Positions 1-6,623 of a stretch of DNA of 9,832 nt are shown here, in pieces. The notes beneath the pieces were generated by a model. It did no database searches. It worked only from the letters and a program-made list of their open reading frames with translations, and was not told the DNA's origin. The position numbers and the translations under genes are program-made. The DNA comes from Mesoaciditogaceae bacterium (GTDB lineage Bacteria > Thermotogota > Thermotogae > Mesoaciditogales > Mesoaciditogaceae), in NCBI GenBank assembly GCA_015486145.1, contig WFSH01000226.1, positions 1 through 9,832 on the forward strand, read 5' to 3'. How positions within the stretch are numbered: position 1 is the stretch's first letter; each line of letters starts with the position of its first letter.

Positions 1-180
1 ACTTGATTCAGAATCTCGATCCACCTTGTTAGTTGCTTGGAGGTCCTGAATAGTTCCTACGGAACTTTCAGGATGACGGTGTGGTCAAAGACTCCAAAAA
101 ACGTCTGAATCAGTTTTGACAAGGCTTCAAAAAGATTACACTCACCGCTTGTAAAGCGGTACTAAAATGTCAAAGCATGC
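1..180 (+). repeat. Left copy of a ~180-bp hairpin-rich dispersed repeat
   Basis: This segment matches the reverse complement of 9044-9223 without gaps. I count about 11 mismatches in the first 170 positions, seven of them in one 13-nt block (94-106). Positions 107-170 are identical in both copies; similarity fades after about 175. It contains a bulged hairpin (TCCTGAA 44-50 and AGTTCC 52-57 against GGAACT 61-66 and TTCAGGA 67-73) and a perfect 7-bp hairpin (ACCGCTT 144-150, AAGCGGT 154-160). There is no coding frame. The left end is cut by the window edge, since the right copy continues into another hairpin. It looks like a non-autonomous, MITE- or REP-like element, but no transposase is present to confirm this. 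Confidence 0.9.
116..142 (+). promoter_or_regulatory. Candidate promoter inside the repeat core, left copy
   Basis: A perfect -35 hexamer TTGACA (116-121) is followed after 15 nt by TACACT (137-142), a 4/6 match to TATAAT. The spacing is shorter than the usual 17. The same arrangement is conserved in the right copy and in both cases fires toward the adjacent gene. If active, transcripts would start near 149, in the ACCGCTT/AAGCGGT hairpin. Confidence 0.35.
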
Positions 181-319
181 TATTATTCAAAATATGTTAC
201 CCACACGATCGTGAAAAGATCTGAAAAGCCCAATTTGTGGCTGTGGATTTTGGATTGTTTGAGTTTTGAAAAAATAATGTTATTCAATCGTCAAAAAATA
301 GAGTTAATATGGTAGAAAA
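181..319. other. AT-rich spacer between repeat and riboswitch-like leader
   Basis: No coding frame with a ribosome binding site is present. The only candidate signal is a -10-like TAATAT at 305-310 (overlapped by TATGGT at 308-313), correctly placed to start a transcript just before the structured leader at 320. No convincing -35 lies upstream of it, so this promoter is tentative. Confidence 0.4.
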
Positions 320-387
320 GGCGGTGGAGTTCGCCAAGAGCTGTTTGCCGATGACTCCTGAGTTTTAAGGGAGTCTTTTTTATTTTT
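320..387 (+). promoter_or_regulatory. Fluoride (crcB-type) riboswitch-like leader with terminator
   Basis: The segment begins with a stem GGCG (320-323)/CGCC (332-335). Its loop carries GGAGU (326-330), which can form a 5-bp pseudoknot with ACUCC (354-358). The signature GAUGACUCCU (350-359) follows. This matches the architecture of known fluoride riboswitches (loop GGAGUU, then GAUGACUCC). ACUCC is also the left arm of an intrinsic terminator, so aptamer and terminator are mutually exclusive. This is the layout of an ON switch that reads through when ligand binds. Departures from the family: the usual GAUGG in the first loop reads GGUGG, the AAC joining segment is altered, and the middle stem (near 340-348) is only about two base pairs. 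It may therefore be a diverged or altered-ligand relative. The downstream gene is moxR, not a recognised fluoride exporter. Confidence 0.6.
353..387 (+). terminator. Intrinsic terminator of the riboswitch-like leader
   Basis: GACUCC (353-358) pairs with GGAGUC (370-375) around an 11-nt loop, with a possible extra U-G closing pair. A run of U residues (376-387, broken by one A) follows. It sits directly before the moxR ribosome binding site and shares its left arm with the pseudoknot of the leader, so it is best read as a regulated attenuator. Confidence 0.75.
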
Positions 388-393
388 GGAGGT
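388..393 (+). promoter_or_regulatory. Strong ribosome binding site fixing the moxR start
   Basis: GGAGGT lies 7 nt before GTG at 401. This places initiation at GTG rather than at the in-frame TTG at 386, which lies in the terminator U-tract upstream of the site. Confidence 0.8.
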
Positions 394-400
394 GGAAGTT

Positions 401-1351
401 GTGCAAATCGAAGATGTGAAAAAAAAGATTGTCGACAACATATCACACGTCATTTTTGGGAAAGACGATGTTATTGAGAAACTCATCGTGGCTTTTATGA
501 TAAGTGGGCACGTACTCATGGAAGATGTTCCGGGGACTGGCAAAACTGTGCTTGCCAGAGCCCTTGCGATATCTCTCGGGTTGAGATTCAGACGTGTGCA
601 ATTCACGCCCGACCTTCTTCCCACTGATTTAACGGGTTTATCGGTGTACGATAAAGAAACTGGGAAATTTGAATTCAAGGAAGGTCCCATATTCACTGAT
701 GTGCTTTTGGCGGACGAGATAAATCGCGCCACTCCAAAAACTCAATCAGCGCTTCTTGAAGCCATGGCAGAAAATCAAGTAACCGTGGATGGAATCACTC
801 ACAAACTCAGTGAGAATTTTTTTGTAATAGCCACACAAAATCCAATAGAATATGAAGGTACTTTTCCACTTCCAGAAGCCCAACTTGACAGATTTGCCTT
901 CATCTTAAAGGTTGGATACCCAGAGCATAAAATGGAGATAGAGATGTTGACTTCTCAAATGGATCATCATCCCATAACGGACGTGAAGCCGGTTCTTTCT
1001 CCGAACGAAGCCAATTTTGTTCGAAACGCGGTGCGTGATGTAACCGTGGATGACACGATAAAGGAATATATCGTTTCTATCGTTGAACACTCGAGAGGTA
1101 ACAAGGATCTGTACCTTGGAGCAAGTCCGAGGGCTTCTTTGAACCTAATGAAAGGTGCAATGGCCCGTGCGCTGTTGAACGGACGGGATTATGTCATTCC
1201 AGATGATGTAAAGGGTATAGTGAAAGAGACTCTTTATCACAGGCTTATACTGACTTCTGAAGCGAGGGTCCGGCTTAGAAAAATAGAAGATGTGATAGAC
1301 GAAATTGTGGAGGCAATTCCTGTTCCGGTGATGAAAAAAGATGAAATATGA
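401..1351 (+). CDS. MoxR-family AAA+ ATPase
   Basis: A cytoplasmic AAA+ ATPase of the MoxR family, thought to act as a chaperone that activates or assembles partner complexes, usually with a DUF58 protein encoded next door. The 316-residue product has the usual length. Visible motifs are Walker A (VPGTGKT, residues 43-49), Walker B (VLLADEINRA, 101-110, with D105/E106), sensor 1 (ATQNP, 144-148), the LDRF arginine region (162-165) and sensor 2 (ASPRAS, 241-246). The GTG start is chosen from the GGAGGT site. It is the first gene of a plus-strand operon and overlaps the next gene by 11 bp, implying translational coupling. It sits just behind a riboswitch-like attenuator that could control the whole operon. 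The family is certain; the substrate is unknown. Confidence 0.93.
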   Translation: MQIEDVKKKIVDNISHVIFGKDDVIEKLIVAFMISGHVLMEDVPGTGKTVLARALAISLGLRFRRVQFTPDLLPTDLTGLSVYDKETGKFEFKEGPIFTDVLLADEINRATPKTQSALLEAMAENQVTVDGITHKLSENFFVIATQNPIEYEGTFPLPEAQLDRFAFILKVGYPEHKMEIEMLTSQMDHHPITDVKPVLSPNEANFVRNAVRDVTVDDTIKEYIVSIVEHSRGNKDLYLGASPRASLNLMKGAMARALLNGRDYVIPDDVKGIVKETLYHRLILTSEARVRLRKIEDVIDEIVEAIPVPVMKKDEI

Positions 1352-2630
1352 TATCACTCCTCTCATAGTCTTTTCCGTCTTTTCGGTGTTCATAGTTTTT
1401 GTGAGTTTTGGTCCCTTTACCTTGGCCATCGCATCGTTAGATGCCGTAATGTGGATTTATTTTTTTATAGCCACAAAGGCAATGAAAGGGATAATCGTTT
1501 TTGGAAAAGTCCATCCCACAAGGGTTTTTACAGACGAGCGTGTGGAATGTGAAACGTACGTCGAGAATAGATCGAGATTCACACTTTCGCAAGTGGAGAT
1601 GAACGATTTTGCGGCAGAAGGTTACACTTTTGATGGAGAAAAGCGTGTTTCAGCTATGCTGCATCCCGGAGAAAAAATGAAGGTTGGATATGCAATGGGA
1701 TTCAGGACGCGTGGTGTCCACGAGTTTCACGACGTGAAAGTCACGCTTAAAAGTGCTCTGAGTCTTTTTTCAATTGAAAAAAGATTTGAGCTTGTTCGCA
1801 ACGTTTTAGTTTTTCCAAAAATATTACCTTTAGAAGAGTTCAGAACGGTGCTTGTGGATCCGACCGAAGGAAGCAAAACTGACTTTAGAATCCTGGAAGA
1901 TGCAAGTCACATAGTTGGTGTTCATGAATATAGTGGGGAACCCTTTCAAAGAATTCATTGGAAAATCAGTGCTCACTTGGATAAGCTCATGGTGAAGGAG
2001 TACGAATACACGGCGTCATCGATCGTCAGGATGTACGTGGATTATAACCTTCCAAAAGAAGTGTACGCGAGAAAAGTTTGGTCATCGATACGAAAAGACT
2101 ACGAAGAGTACGCCTCTATGGCTGCCTCTGGGATTGTCAAATATCTCACACAACGAGGAATGCAGATAACGCTCAAAGTTCTTGCAGACAAAGTATATGA
2201 GGTTTCGCCACAGATGGCAAGACATGATTACATTCCGTACTTAGATGCGATAGCGAGGGCAAGCGGAACAGATGATCCAAGTGACGAAGTTTCACTCGAA
2301 AATCACCTTCTAAAGGATATGTACAACGTTTCACGAAATGCCACCGTTATTTTGATATCTCTTTACCTCACCGATGGAGTTGTTCCAAAATTGTTAACGG
2401 TGCGTTCTCGTGTGGCGCGTGTGATAGCCTTCGTTATGCCTTACGGTTTCCGAATGCCTTACGATGAAAAGTACAGGACATTTGCCATTTTGCCTCAGGA
2501 CGTGAAAAGGTTGAGAGATCAAAGTGCGTTGCTTCTCAAAAACGGTGTGATGGTTCATGTTATGATGGACAACGAGTCAGTTGACGAGGTGATCAAAAGC
2601 TATGAAAGAAATCCGTTGGAGACTTTATAA
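1341..2630 (+). CDS. DUF58-domain membrane-anchored protein
   Basis: A 429-residue protein of the DUF58 family, the standard partner of MoxR ATPases. Two hydrophobic segments near the N-terminus (roughly residues 6-46) should anchor it in the membrane. A beta-rich region follows, and then the DUF58 signature YSGEPFQRIHWK (residues 197-208), with KEYEY shortly after. The C-terminal half probably forms the von Willebrand A-like fold common in these proteins, although no clear MIDAS motif can be seen by eye. The ATG at 1341 overlaps the end of moxR, and the 3' end overlaps the following gene by 29 bp, so the three genes are almost certainly co-transcribed and translationally coupled. In this family the pair is linked to envelope biogenesis or stress; the precise role here is not known. 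Confidence 0.88.
   Translation: MKYDITPLIVFSVFSVFIVFVSFGPFTLAIASLDAVMWIYFFIATKAMKGIIVFGKVHPTRVFTDERVECETYVENRSRFTLSQVEMNDFAAEGYTFDGEKRVSAMLHPGEKMKVGYAMGFRTRGVHEFHDVKVTLKSALSLFSIEKRFELVRNVLVFPKILPLEEFRTVLVDPTEGSKTDFRILEDASHIVGVHEYSGEPFQRIHWKISAHLDKLMVKEYEYTASSIVRMYVDYNLPKEVYARKVWSSIRKDYEEYASMAASGIVKYLTQRGMQITLKVLADKVYEVSPQMARHDYIPYLDAIARASGTDDPSDEVSLENHLLKDMYNVSRNATVILISLYLTDGVVPKLLTVRSRVARVIAFVMPYGFRMPYDEKYRTFAILPQDVKRLRDQSALLLKNGVMVHVMMDNESVDEVIKSYERNPLETL
2586..2593 (+). promoter_or_regulatory. Ribosome binding site inside the DUF58 gene
   Basis: GAGGTGAT lies 8 nt upstream of ATG 2602, within the last codons of the DUF58 gene. It supports this early start and hence the 29-bp overlap. Confidence 0.7.
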
Positions 2631-4104
2631 CTCGAGTTGGCTCATCGCTTTTGTGATCCTCATGGCATGGGTTATGCATATACCGTTAATCGGTGTGGCC
2701 TTTTTACCGCTGCTCTTTCTGTTTGTGTGGTTTTTTTCCACCACCGTTAAGAAATTCGGAAATTCTTGGTTGCTTTGGTTGATTCCGTATACTTTCTCAT
2801 CCATATTCTATCTGTGGATTTTTGTCGGTGGGAATCCGTTATCATTCGTTTTTGCCGATTTTTGGCTTTCACTATCAAAATGGTTCACACTTCCACTTTC
2901 GCCTTTTGGGATGGCTACCATTTTGTTTGCCATTTTGTATGTTGTAAGCTATTTTGTTGCACACAATTTGAGGCGTACCTTGAACACCTCGCTTGCTCTT
3001 GTAGTTGTAAGTGCGATTGCCGGGATGGCGTCGCAATACGACAATTTGATTGCGGCCTTTGGGTTCGTGATTTTACTCATCTCCGCACTGTTTCTGAACG
3101 CCAAATATAACGATAAAAGGATGTCAAAAACGGTGCTTCTTTTCATCGCAACTGCCATATTGGTTTCGGTGCTTTTGTTCTCTGTCGGGACCATTTTCAA
3201 GCCTTTTACACCCATAGGAGACCTTTTCACATTCAATCATTTGACGACTTCATCTGTTTCCACACCGATTCACCGTGTTGTCAAAAATGGTATTACCGGT
3301 GTTCCAGCTGGAAGTGTGCGACCTCATTTTCGTTCTTCAATGCCAGCCATATCCAGGATACCCACTTGGATTTACGATGTGATAATAGATACCATTGGGA
3401 TAATAGTGGCGATAATCGGTGTGCTTTTACTGATAGGAAGGATTCTAACGAAAGAAAAAGTGAAAATGCCAGAAGTCAAAACTTTCATTTTTGTTATATG
3501 GGCAGTGGCATCTGGTGTGTTCTTATTGTTCCTCTTCATGTACATGTCAAAACTCATAAACCATCGTTCTCTTTCACGTGGTGCTGCTTTGTCTCAACAA
3601 TTCGGTTCACAACCGCGTATAGCCCACGAAGCAACGCAAACTTTGCCGAGTAGTCCAATGAAAAATTTCATTCCTTACGTTAAGAACCCAATACATTTTC
3701 TTTGGAATCCAATAGTTTTGAGTGCCCTTGTCATCATTGGGGCGGTGATAATAGTTTATGTCATCTTTGAAATTTTAAAAGCTGCAAGGCCATCGGGCTA
3801 TGAGGAAGAAAAGCTTGGAGAGAATGAGAAAGTATCCGTGTACGAATCGGAAAACATCATGAATTACGATGGTAATCCAAGGGAAACGGTGCTTTTTTAT
3901 TACGGCGTCCTCAGGGCAAAAGTGGGAGATCCTTCTATGACGCCTCACGAGTTTGGAAATTGGCTCAAAGAAAAAATTGGAAGGCAAGAATCTGGAACGC
4001 TGACCAAAATCTTTGTAAAGCTTCGTTACGCTCATCGAAAAATAACTCAAAAAGAAGCAGATTTTGTAAAAAAATTCGTGAGAGAGATCTTGTCTCAAAA
4101 ATGA
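2602..4104 (+). CDS. Polytopic membrane protein with C-terminal DUF4129-like domain
   Basis: A 500-residue integral membrane protein. Hydrophobic segments lie near residues 12-46, 56-76, 101-121, 129-166, 177-198, 259-280, 293-315 and 369-392. A basic, Ser/Thr/Pro-rich stretch (about 210-255) separates the first membrane block from the second. The soluble C-terminus (about 426-496, including TPHEFGNWL and LRYAHRKIT) resembles the DUF4129 domain found at the C-terminus of transglutaminase-like membrane proteins in MoxR/DUF58 operons. No transglutaminase Cys-His-Asp core is visible between the membrane blocks, so it looks like a version without the enzyme domain. Position and overlap with the DUF58 gene support a shared envelope function. 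The domain call is by eye, so the membrane topology is surer than the family name. Confidence 0.75.
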   Translation: MKEIRWRLYNSSWLIAFVILMAWVMHIPLIGVAFLPLLFLFVWFFSTTVKKFGNSWLLWLIPYTFSSIFYLWIFVGGNPLSFVFADFWLSLSKWFTLPLSPFGMATILFAILYVVSYFVAHNLRRTLNTSLALVVVSAIAGMASQYDNLIAAFGFVILLISALFLNAKYNDKRMSKTVLLFIATAILVSVLLFSVGTIFKPFTPIGDLFTFNHLTTSSVSTPIHRVVKNGITGVPAGSVRPHFRSSMPAISRIPTWIYDVIIDTIGIIVAIIGVLLLIGRILTKEKVKMPEVKTFIFVIWAVASGVFLLFLFMYMSKLINHRSLSRGAALSQQFGSQPRIAHEATQTLPSSPMKNFIPYVKNPIHFLWNPIVLSALVIIGAVIIVYVIFEILKAARPSGYEEEKLGENEKVSVYESENIMNYDGNPRETVLFYYGVLRAKVGDPSMTPHEFGNWLKEKIGRQESGTLTKIFVKLRYAHRKITQKEADFVKKFVREILSQK

Positions 4105-4132
4105 CACGCATTCCCCGTTCCTATGGTATACT
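4101..4132 (+). promoter_or_regulatory. Extended -10 promoter for serS
   Basis: TATACT at 4127-4132 is preceded by TGG, giving an extended -10 (TGnTATAnT). A -35-like ATGACA (4101-4106) is 20 nt away, too far to be ideal, but the extended -10 can compensate. The start would be near 4139, leaving a leader of about 18 nt before serS, with no room for a T-box or other riboswitch. Confidence 0.6.
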
Positions 4133-4156
4133 CTATCAAAACGGGGGTGGTAAGTT

Positions 4157-5431
4157 TTGTTGGACATAAAACTCATACGAAGCGAACCGAACAAAATCAA
4201 GGAGCTTCTCGGTAGGCGGGGTGTTTTATCTGAAAAAATCGATAAAGTACTTGAGCTTGACGAAGAAGCACGAAGGATAAAAACAAAGCTCAACACTATG
4301 CGAGCTGAGAGGAATTCCATCTCCAAGCAAATTGCCAAATACAAAGCTGAAAAAAATGAAAGTGGAGTAGTTGACGTCCTTAACCATGGAAAGGAACTGT
4401 CGAACGAGATTAAAGTTGAAGAGACGAAACTCTCTGAAATCCAAAAGGAGATGAAAAACACACTTTTAAACATACCAAATGTTCCGTATGAAAGAGTTCC
4501 AGTTGGAAAAGATGAAACGGAAAATGTTGAGGTGAGAAAATGGGGAGAACCGCGAAAATTTGATTTTAGTCCAAGAGCTCATTGGGATCTTGGGCCTGAA
4601 AAAGGCCTTTTGGACTTTGAGAGGGCTTCAAAGCTCTCGGGATCGAGATTTACCATTCTTTACAGAGAAGCGGCGCAGTTGGAACGTGCCCTCATATCTT
4701 TCATGATCGATCTCCACACATCCAAACATGGATACACGGAAGTCATGCCTCCGCATCTTGTAACTCGTCAAACGATGATCAACACCGGGAAATTGCCAAA
4801 ATTTGAGGAAGAATCGTATTCCACGACGATTGATGATCTTTTTCTCATTCCAACGGCCGAAGTTCCACTTTCGGCCATGCACTCTGGAGAAATTTTGAAT
4901 GAGAATGAACTTCCGTTTAAATACGTGGCTTACACGCCATGTTATCGTAGGGAAGCCGGCAGTTATGGAAAAGACATAAGAGGTATGATCAGGCAGCATC
5001 AATTTGATAAAGTTGAGCTCGTCATGTACACCACTCCGGAAAAATCTTATGAAGCGCTTGAAAATTTGACTCGTGAAGCGGAGGAAGTGCTTCAATACCT
5101 CGAACTTCCTTACAGGGTTATAGAGCTTTGCACCGGAGATCTTGGTTTTGTCGCATCTCGAACCTACGATTTGGAAGTGTGGTTGCCGTCTTACGGCGCT
5201 TATAAGGAGATCTCTTCTTGCAGCAACGTTACAGATTATCAGGCGAGACGCGCAAACATACGCTACAGAAAAGCTGATAATAGCCTTGCTTTTGTTCACA
5301 CTTTAAACGGATCGGGTCTTGCCGTTGGAAGAACCCTTGTTGCCATTCTTGAAAATTACCAAAAGAAAGATGGAAAAGTGGAAATACCAAAAGTTTTGAG
5401 ACCTTATATGGGAGGCAAAGAAGAAATTTAA
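4157..5431 (+). CDS. serS: Seryl-tRNA synthetase
   Basis: A class II aminoacyl-tRNA synthetase that charges tRNA-Ser (and tRNA-Sec where present) with serine, using ATP. The 424 residues match bacterial SerRS. The N-terminal MLDIKLIR is the family opening, followed by the charged antiparallel coiled coil that binds the long variable arm of tRNA-Ser (about residues 27-100). The catalytic core shows PTAEVPL (232-238), motif 2 (TPCYRREAGSYGKDIRG, 260-276), SSCSNVTDYQARR (353-365) and motif 3 (NGSGLAVGRTLVAILENYQ, 384-402). The start is TTG, 6 nt after a GGGGGTGG site (4143-4150). It has its own promoter and its stop codon overlaps the start of rsmE, so the two are coupled. Confidence 0.98.
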   Translation: MLDIKLIRSEPNKIKELLGRRGVLSEKIDKVLELDEEARRIKTKLNTMRAERNSISKQIAKYKAEKNESGVVDVLNHGKELSNEIKVEETKLSEIQKEMKNTLLNIPNVPYERVPVGKDETENVEVRKWGEPRKFDFSPRAHWDLGPEKGLLDFERASKLSGSRFTILYREAAQLERALISFMIDLHTSKHGYTEVMPPHLVTRQTMINTGKLPKFEEESYSTTIDDLFLIPTAEVPLSAMHSGEILNENELPFKYVAYTPCYRREAGSYGKDIRGMIRQHQFDKVELVMYTTPEKSYEALENLTREAEEVLQYLELPYRVIELCTGDLGFVASRTYDLEVWLPSYGAYKEISSCSNVTDYQARRANIRYRKADNSLAFVHTLNGSGLAVGRTLVAILENYQKKDGKVEIPKVLRPYMGGKEEI

Positions 5432-6108
5432 TGTCAAACTATTTTTTTGCGACTTTGAAAGATGGCATGGCGCACTTCGATGAACACGAAGTGCGCCATC
5501 TTAAAGTTATGAGATTTTCTAAGGGATCAGAGATCAAATTCACTGATGGAAACGGAAAGATGTTTCTCGGTAAGTTGATAAACGATGACACTGCCTCCGT
5601 TGTTAAATTGATCAAAGATCAGAAAAAATCATTTCCCAAAATTCACGTTGTGTTTTCTCCGGTCCGATGGGAAAGGACGCGTTTTTTGATTGAAAAAGCC
5701 GTGGAATTGGGAGTGTGCAGCCTTGTTTTTATGAACGCCAAGCGAACCACGAGGCTGGAAACGGAGTCGAAATTAAGGAAAGCCATCTTGATTGCCAGAG
5801 ATGCCATGAAACAATGTGGTGCTTTGTATATGCCAAATATTCTAAGGTTCAGTGATTTCGTGTTTCCACCAAATTCCACGAGATGGATGCTCGACGTAAA
5901 GGGGAAATGGACTTTAAGTGAACTTACCGAGGTGCATAAAGATGTTGTCGTGGCAGTTGGACCAGAAGGTGGGTTTACGGAAGAGGAAAAAAATTTATTT
6001 AAATCCAATCACTTTATGAGTGTTAAAATGGGAAACAGAACTTTGCGCAGTGAAACAGCGGTACTCACTGTCATGGTGGCGATTAACATTTTAAGCAAAA
6101 AATTTTGA
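5431..6108 (+). CDS. rsmE: 16S rRNA (uracil-1498-N3)-methyltransferase
   Basis: RsmE methylates N3 of U1498 of 16S rRNA in the assembled small subunit, using S-adenosylmethionine. The 225-residue protein is slightly short for the family. The N-terminal PUA-like part includes HEVRHLKVMR (residues 19-28). The C-terminal SPOUT (trefoil knot) domain has GPEGGFTEEE (177-186) and GNRTLRSETAVL (201-212), the SAM-binding knot. ATG 5431 shares its A with the serS stop codon, indicating coupled translation. The codons for residues 13-23 contain a perfect 13-bp hairpin, unusual this close to a start codon. The 3' end carries the ribosome binding site of the next small gene. Confidence 0.95.
   Translation: MSNYFFATLKDGMAHFDEHEVRHLKVMRFSKGSEIKFTDGNGKMFLGKLINDDTASVVKLIKDQKKSFPKIHVVFSPVRWERTRFLIEKAVELGVCSLVFMNAKRTTRLETESKLRKAILIARDAMKQCGALYMPNILRFSDFVFPPNSTRWMLDVKGKWTLSELTEVHKDVVVAVGPEGGFTEEEKNLFKSNHFMSVKMGNRTLRSETAVLTVMVAINILSKKF
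5467..5499 (+). repeat. Perfect 13-bp inverted repeat in the rsmE coding start
   Basis: ATGGCGCACTTCG (5467-5479) is exactly complementary to CGAAGTGCGCCAT (5487-5499), around a 7-nt loop. It lies 36 nt after the rsmE start codon. No U-tract follows, so it is not a terminator. In mRNA it would be a very stable stem. Confidence 0.85.
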
Positions 6109-6122
6109 AAGGGGGATTTGAA

Positions 6123-6491
6123 ATGACAATGTACAGTTACGTTCATTTGGAAAGAGAATTTACCAAACCTTACCGTTCGGAACTCAACAAGGTAAAAAGG
6201 TCGGAGGAAGTCGAAAGGATTTTTTCAAGAACCGTCATCAACCTTCTTTCAAAGATCTCAAATGATGTGAATGATTCTCTTGAAGAGTACGTGAAATTGA
6301 CGCCGAATTCTTCTCCATTTTACAAACTCGAAAACCCTTTGATGCAGATTAAAGAAGTATCAAGCGCCATTTCAAACAGCGATTTACCTGCGATACTCAG
6401 TCGACTGGCTGAAGATGCAAAGAACAGGTACATTCATTTGATTAACGATGATGACCGGAGTGAAACCTTTAAAAAATCTCCTGCAAGGTGA
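6123..6491 (+). CDS. Unrecognised 122-residue protein
   Basis: I do not recognise this protein. It is 122 residues long, charged and mostly helical by composition, with no signal peptide, membrane segment or cysteine. The start at ATG 6123 is chosen because AAAGGGGG (6108-6115) sits 7 nt upstream; an ATG two codons later is also possible. A TTG-initiated form from 6105 would begin before the ribosome binding site and is unlikely. The gene follows rsmE with a 14-nt gap and is probably in the serS-rsmE transcript. The ribosome binding site and compact placement argue that it is real. Confidence 0.65.
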   Translation: MTMYSYVHLEREFTKPYRSELNKVKRSEEVERIFSRTVINLLSKISNDVNDSLEEYVKLTPNSSPFYKLENPLMQIKEVSSAISNSDLPAILSRLAEDAKNRYIHLINDDDRSETFKKSPAR

Positions 6492-6575
6492 TCAAAACGG
6501 GGGCGGACAATAATATTGCTCATGTTGCTTTGCAAAAAAACAAAAAAGAACTTAGGTGTGTGAATGTTGAAGAGG

Positions 6576-6581
6576 TATAAT
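6576..6581 (+). promoter_or_regulatory. -10 box for the M24-family gene
   Basis: A perfect TATAAT lies 42 nt before the chosen start of the M24 gene. The best -35 candidate, TTAGGT (6552-6557, 18-nt spacer), is poor, so activity rests mainly on the -10. No hairpin-plus-U terminator for the upstream unit is visible between 6492 and 6576. Confidence 0.5.
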
Positions 6582-6623
6582 ATGACGAAAAATCATTTAC
6601 CGCGTTAAGAGGTGACAGTTCGC

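Noticed and set aside
386..400. TTG start for moxR at 386
   Set aside because: It lies in the terminator U-tract and before the GGAGGT site; GTG 401 is correctly spaced behind that site.
304..732. Minus-strand open frame over the moxR start
   Set aside because: It is the antisense of moxR and the structured leader, with no ribosome binding site.
3775..4473. Long open frame on the minus strand (232 codons)
   Set aside because: It runs antisense across the DUF4129-like gene and serS, has no start signal, and its product shows no family features.
6510..6545. Terminator after the serS-rsmE unit
   Set aside because: The short TTGC/GCAA stem is followed by A rather than T residues on the plus strand, and read on the minus strand the T-tract precedes the stem.
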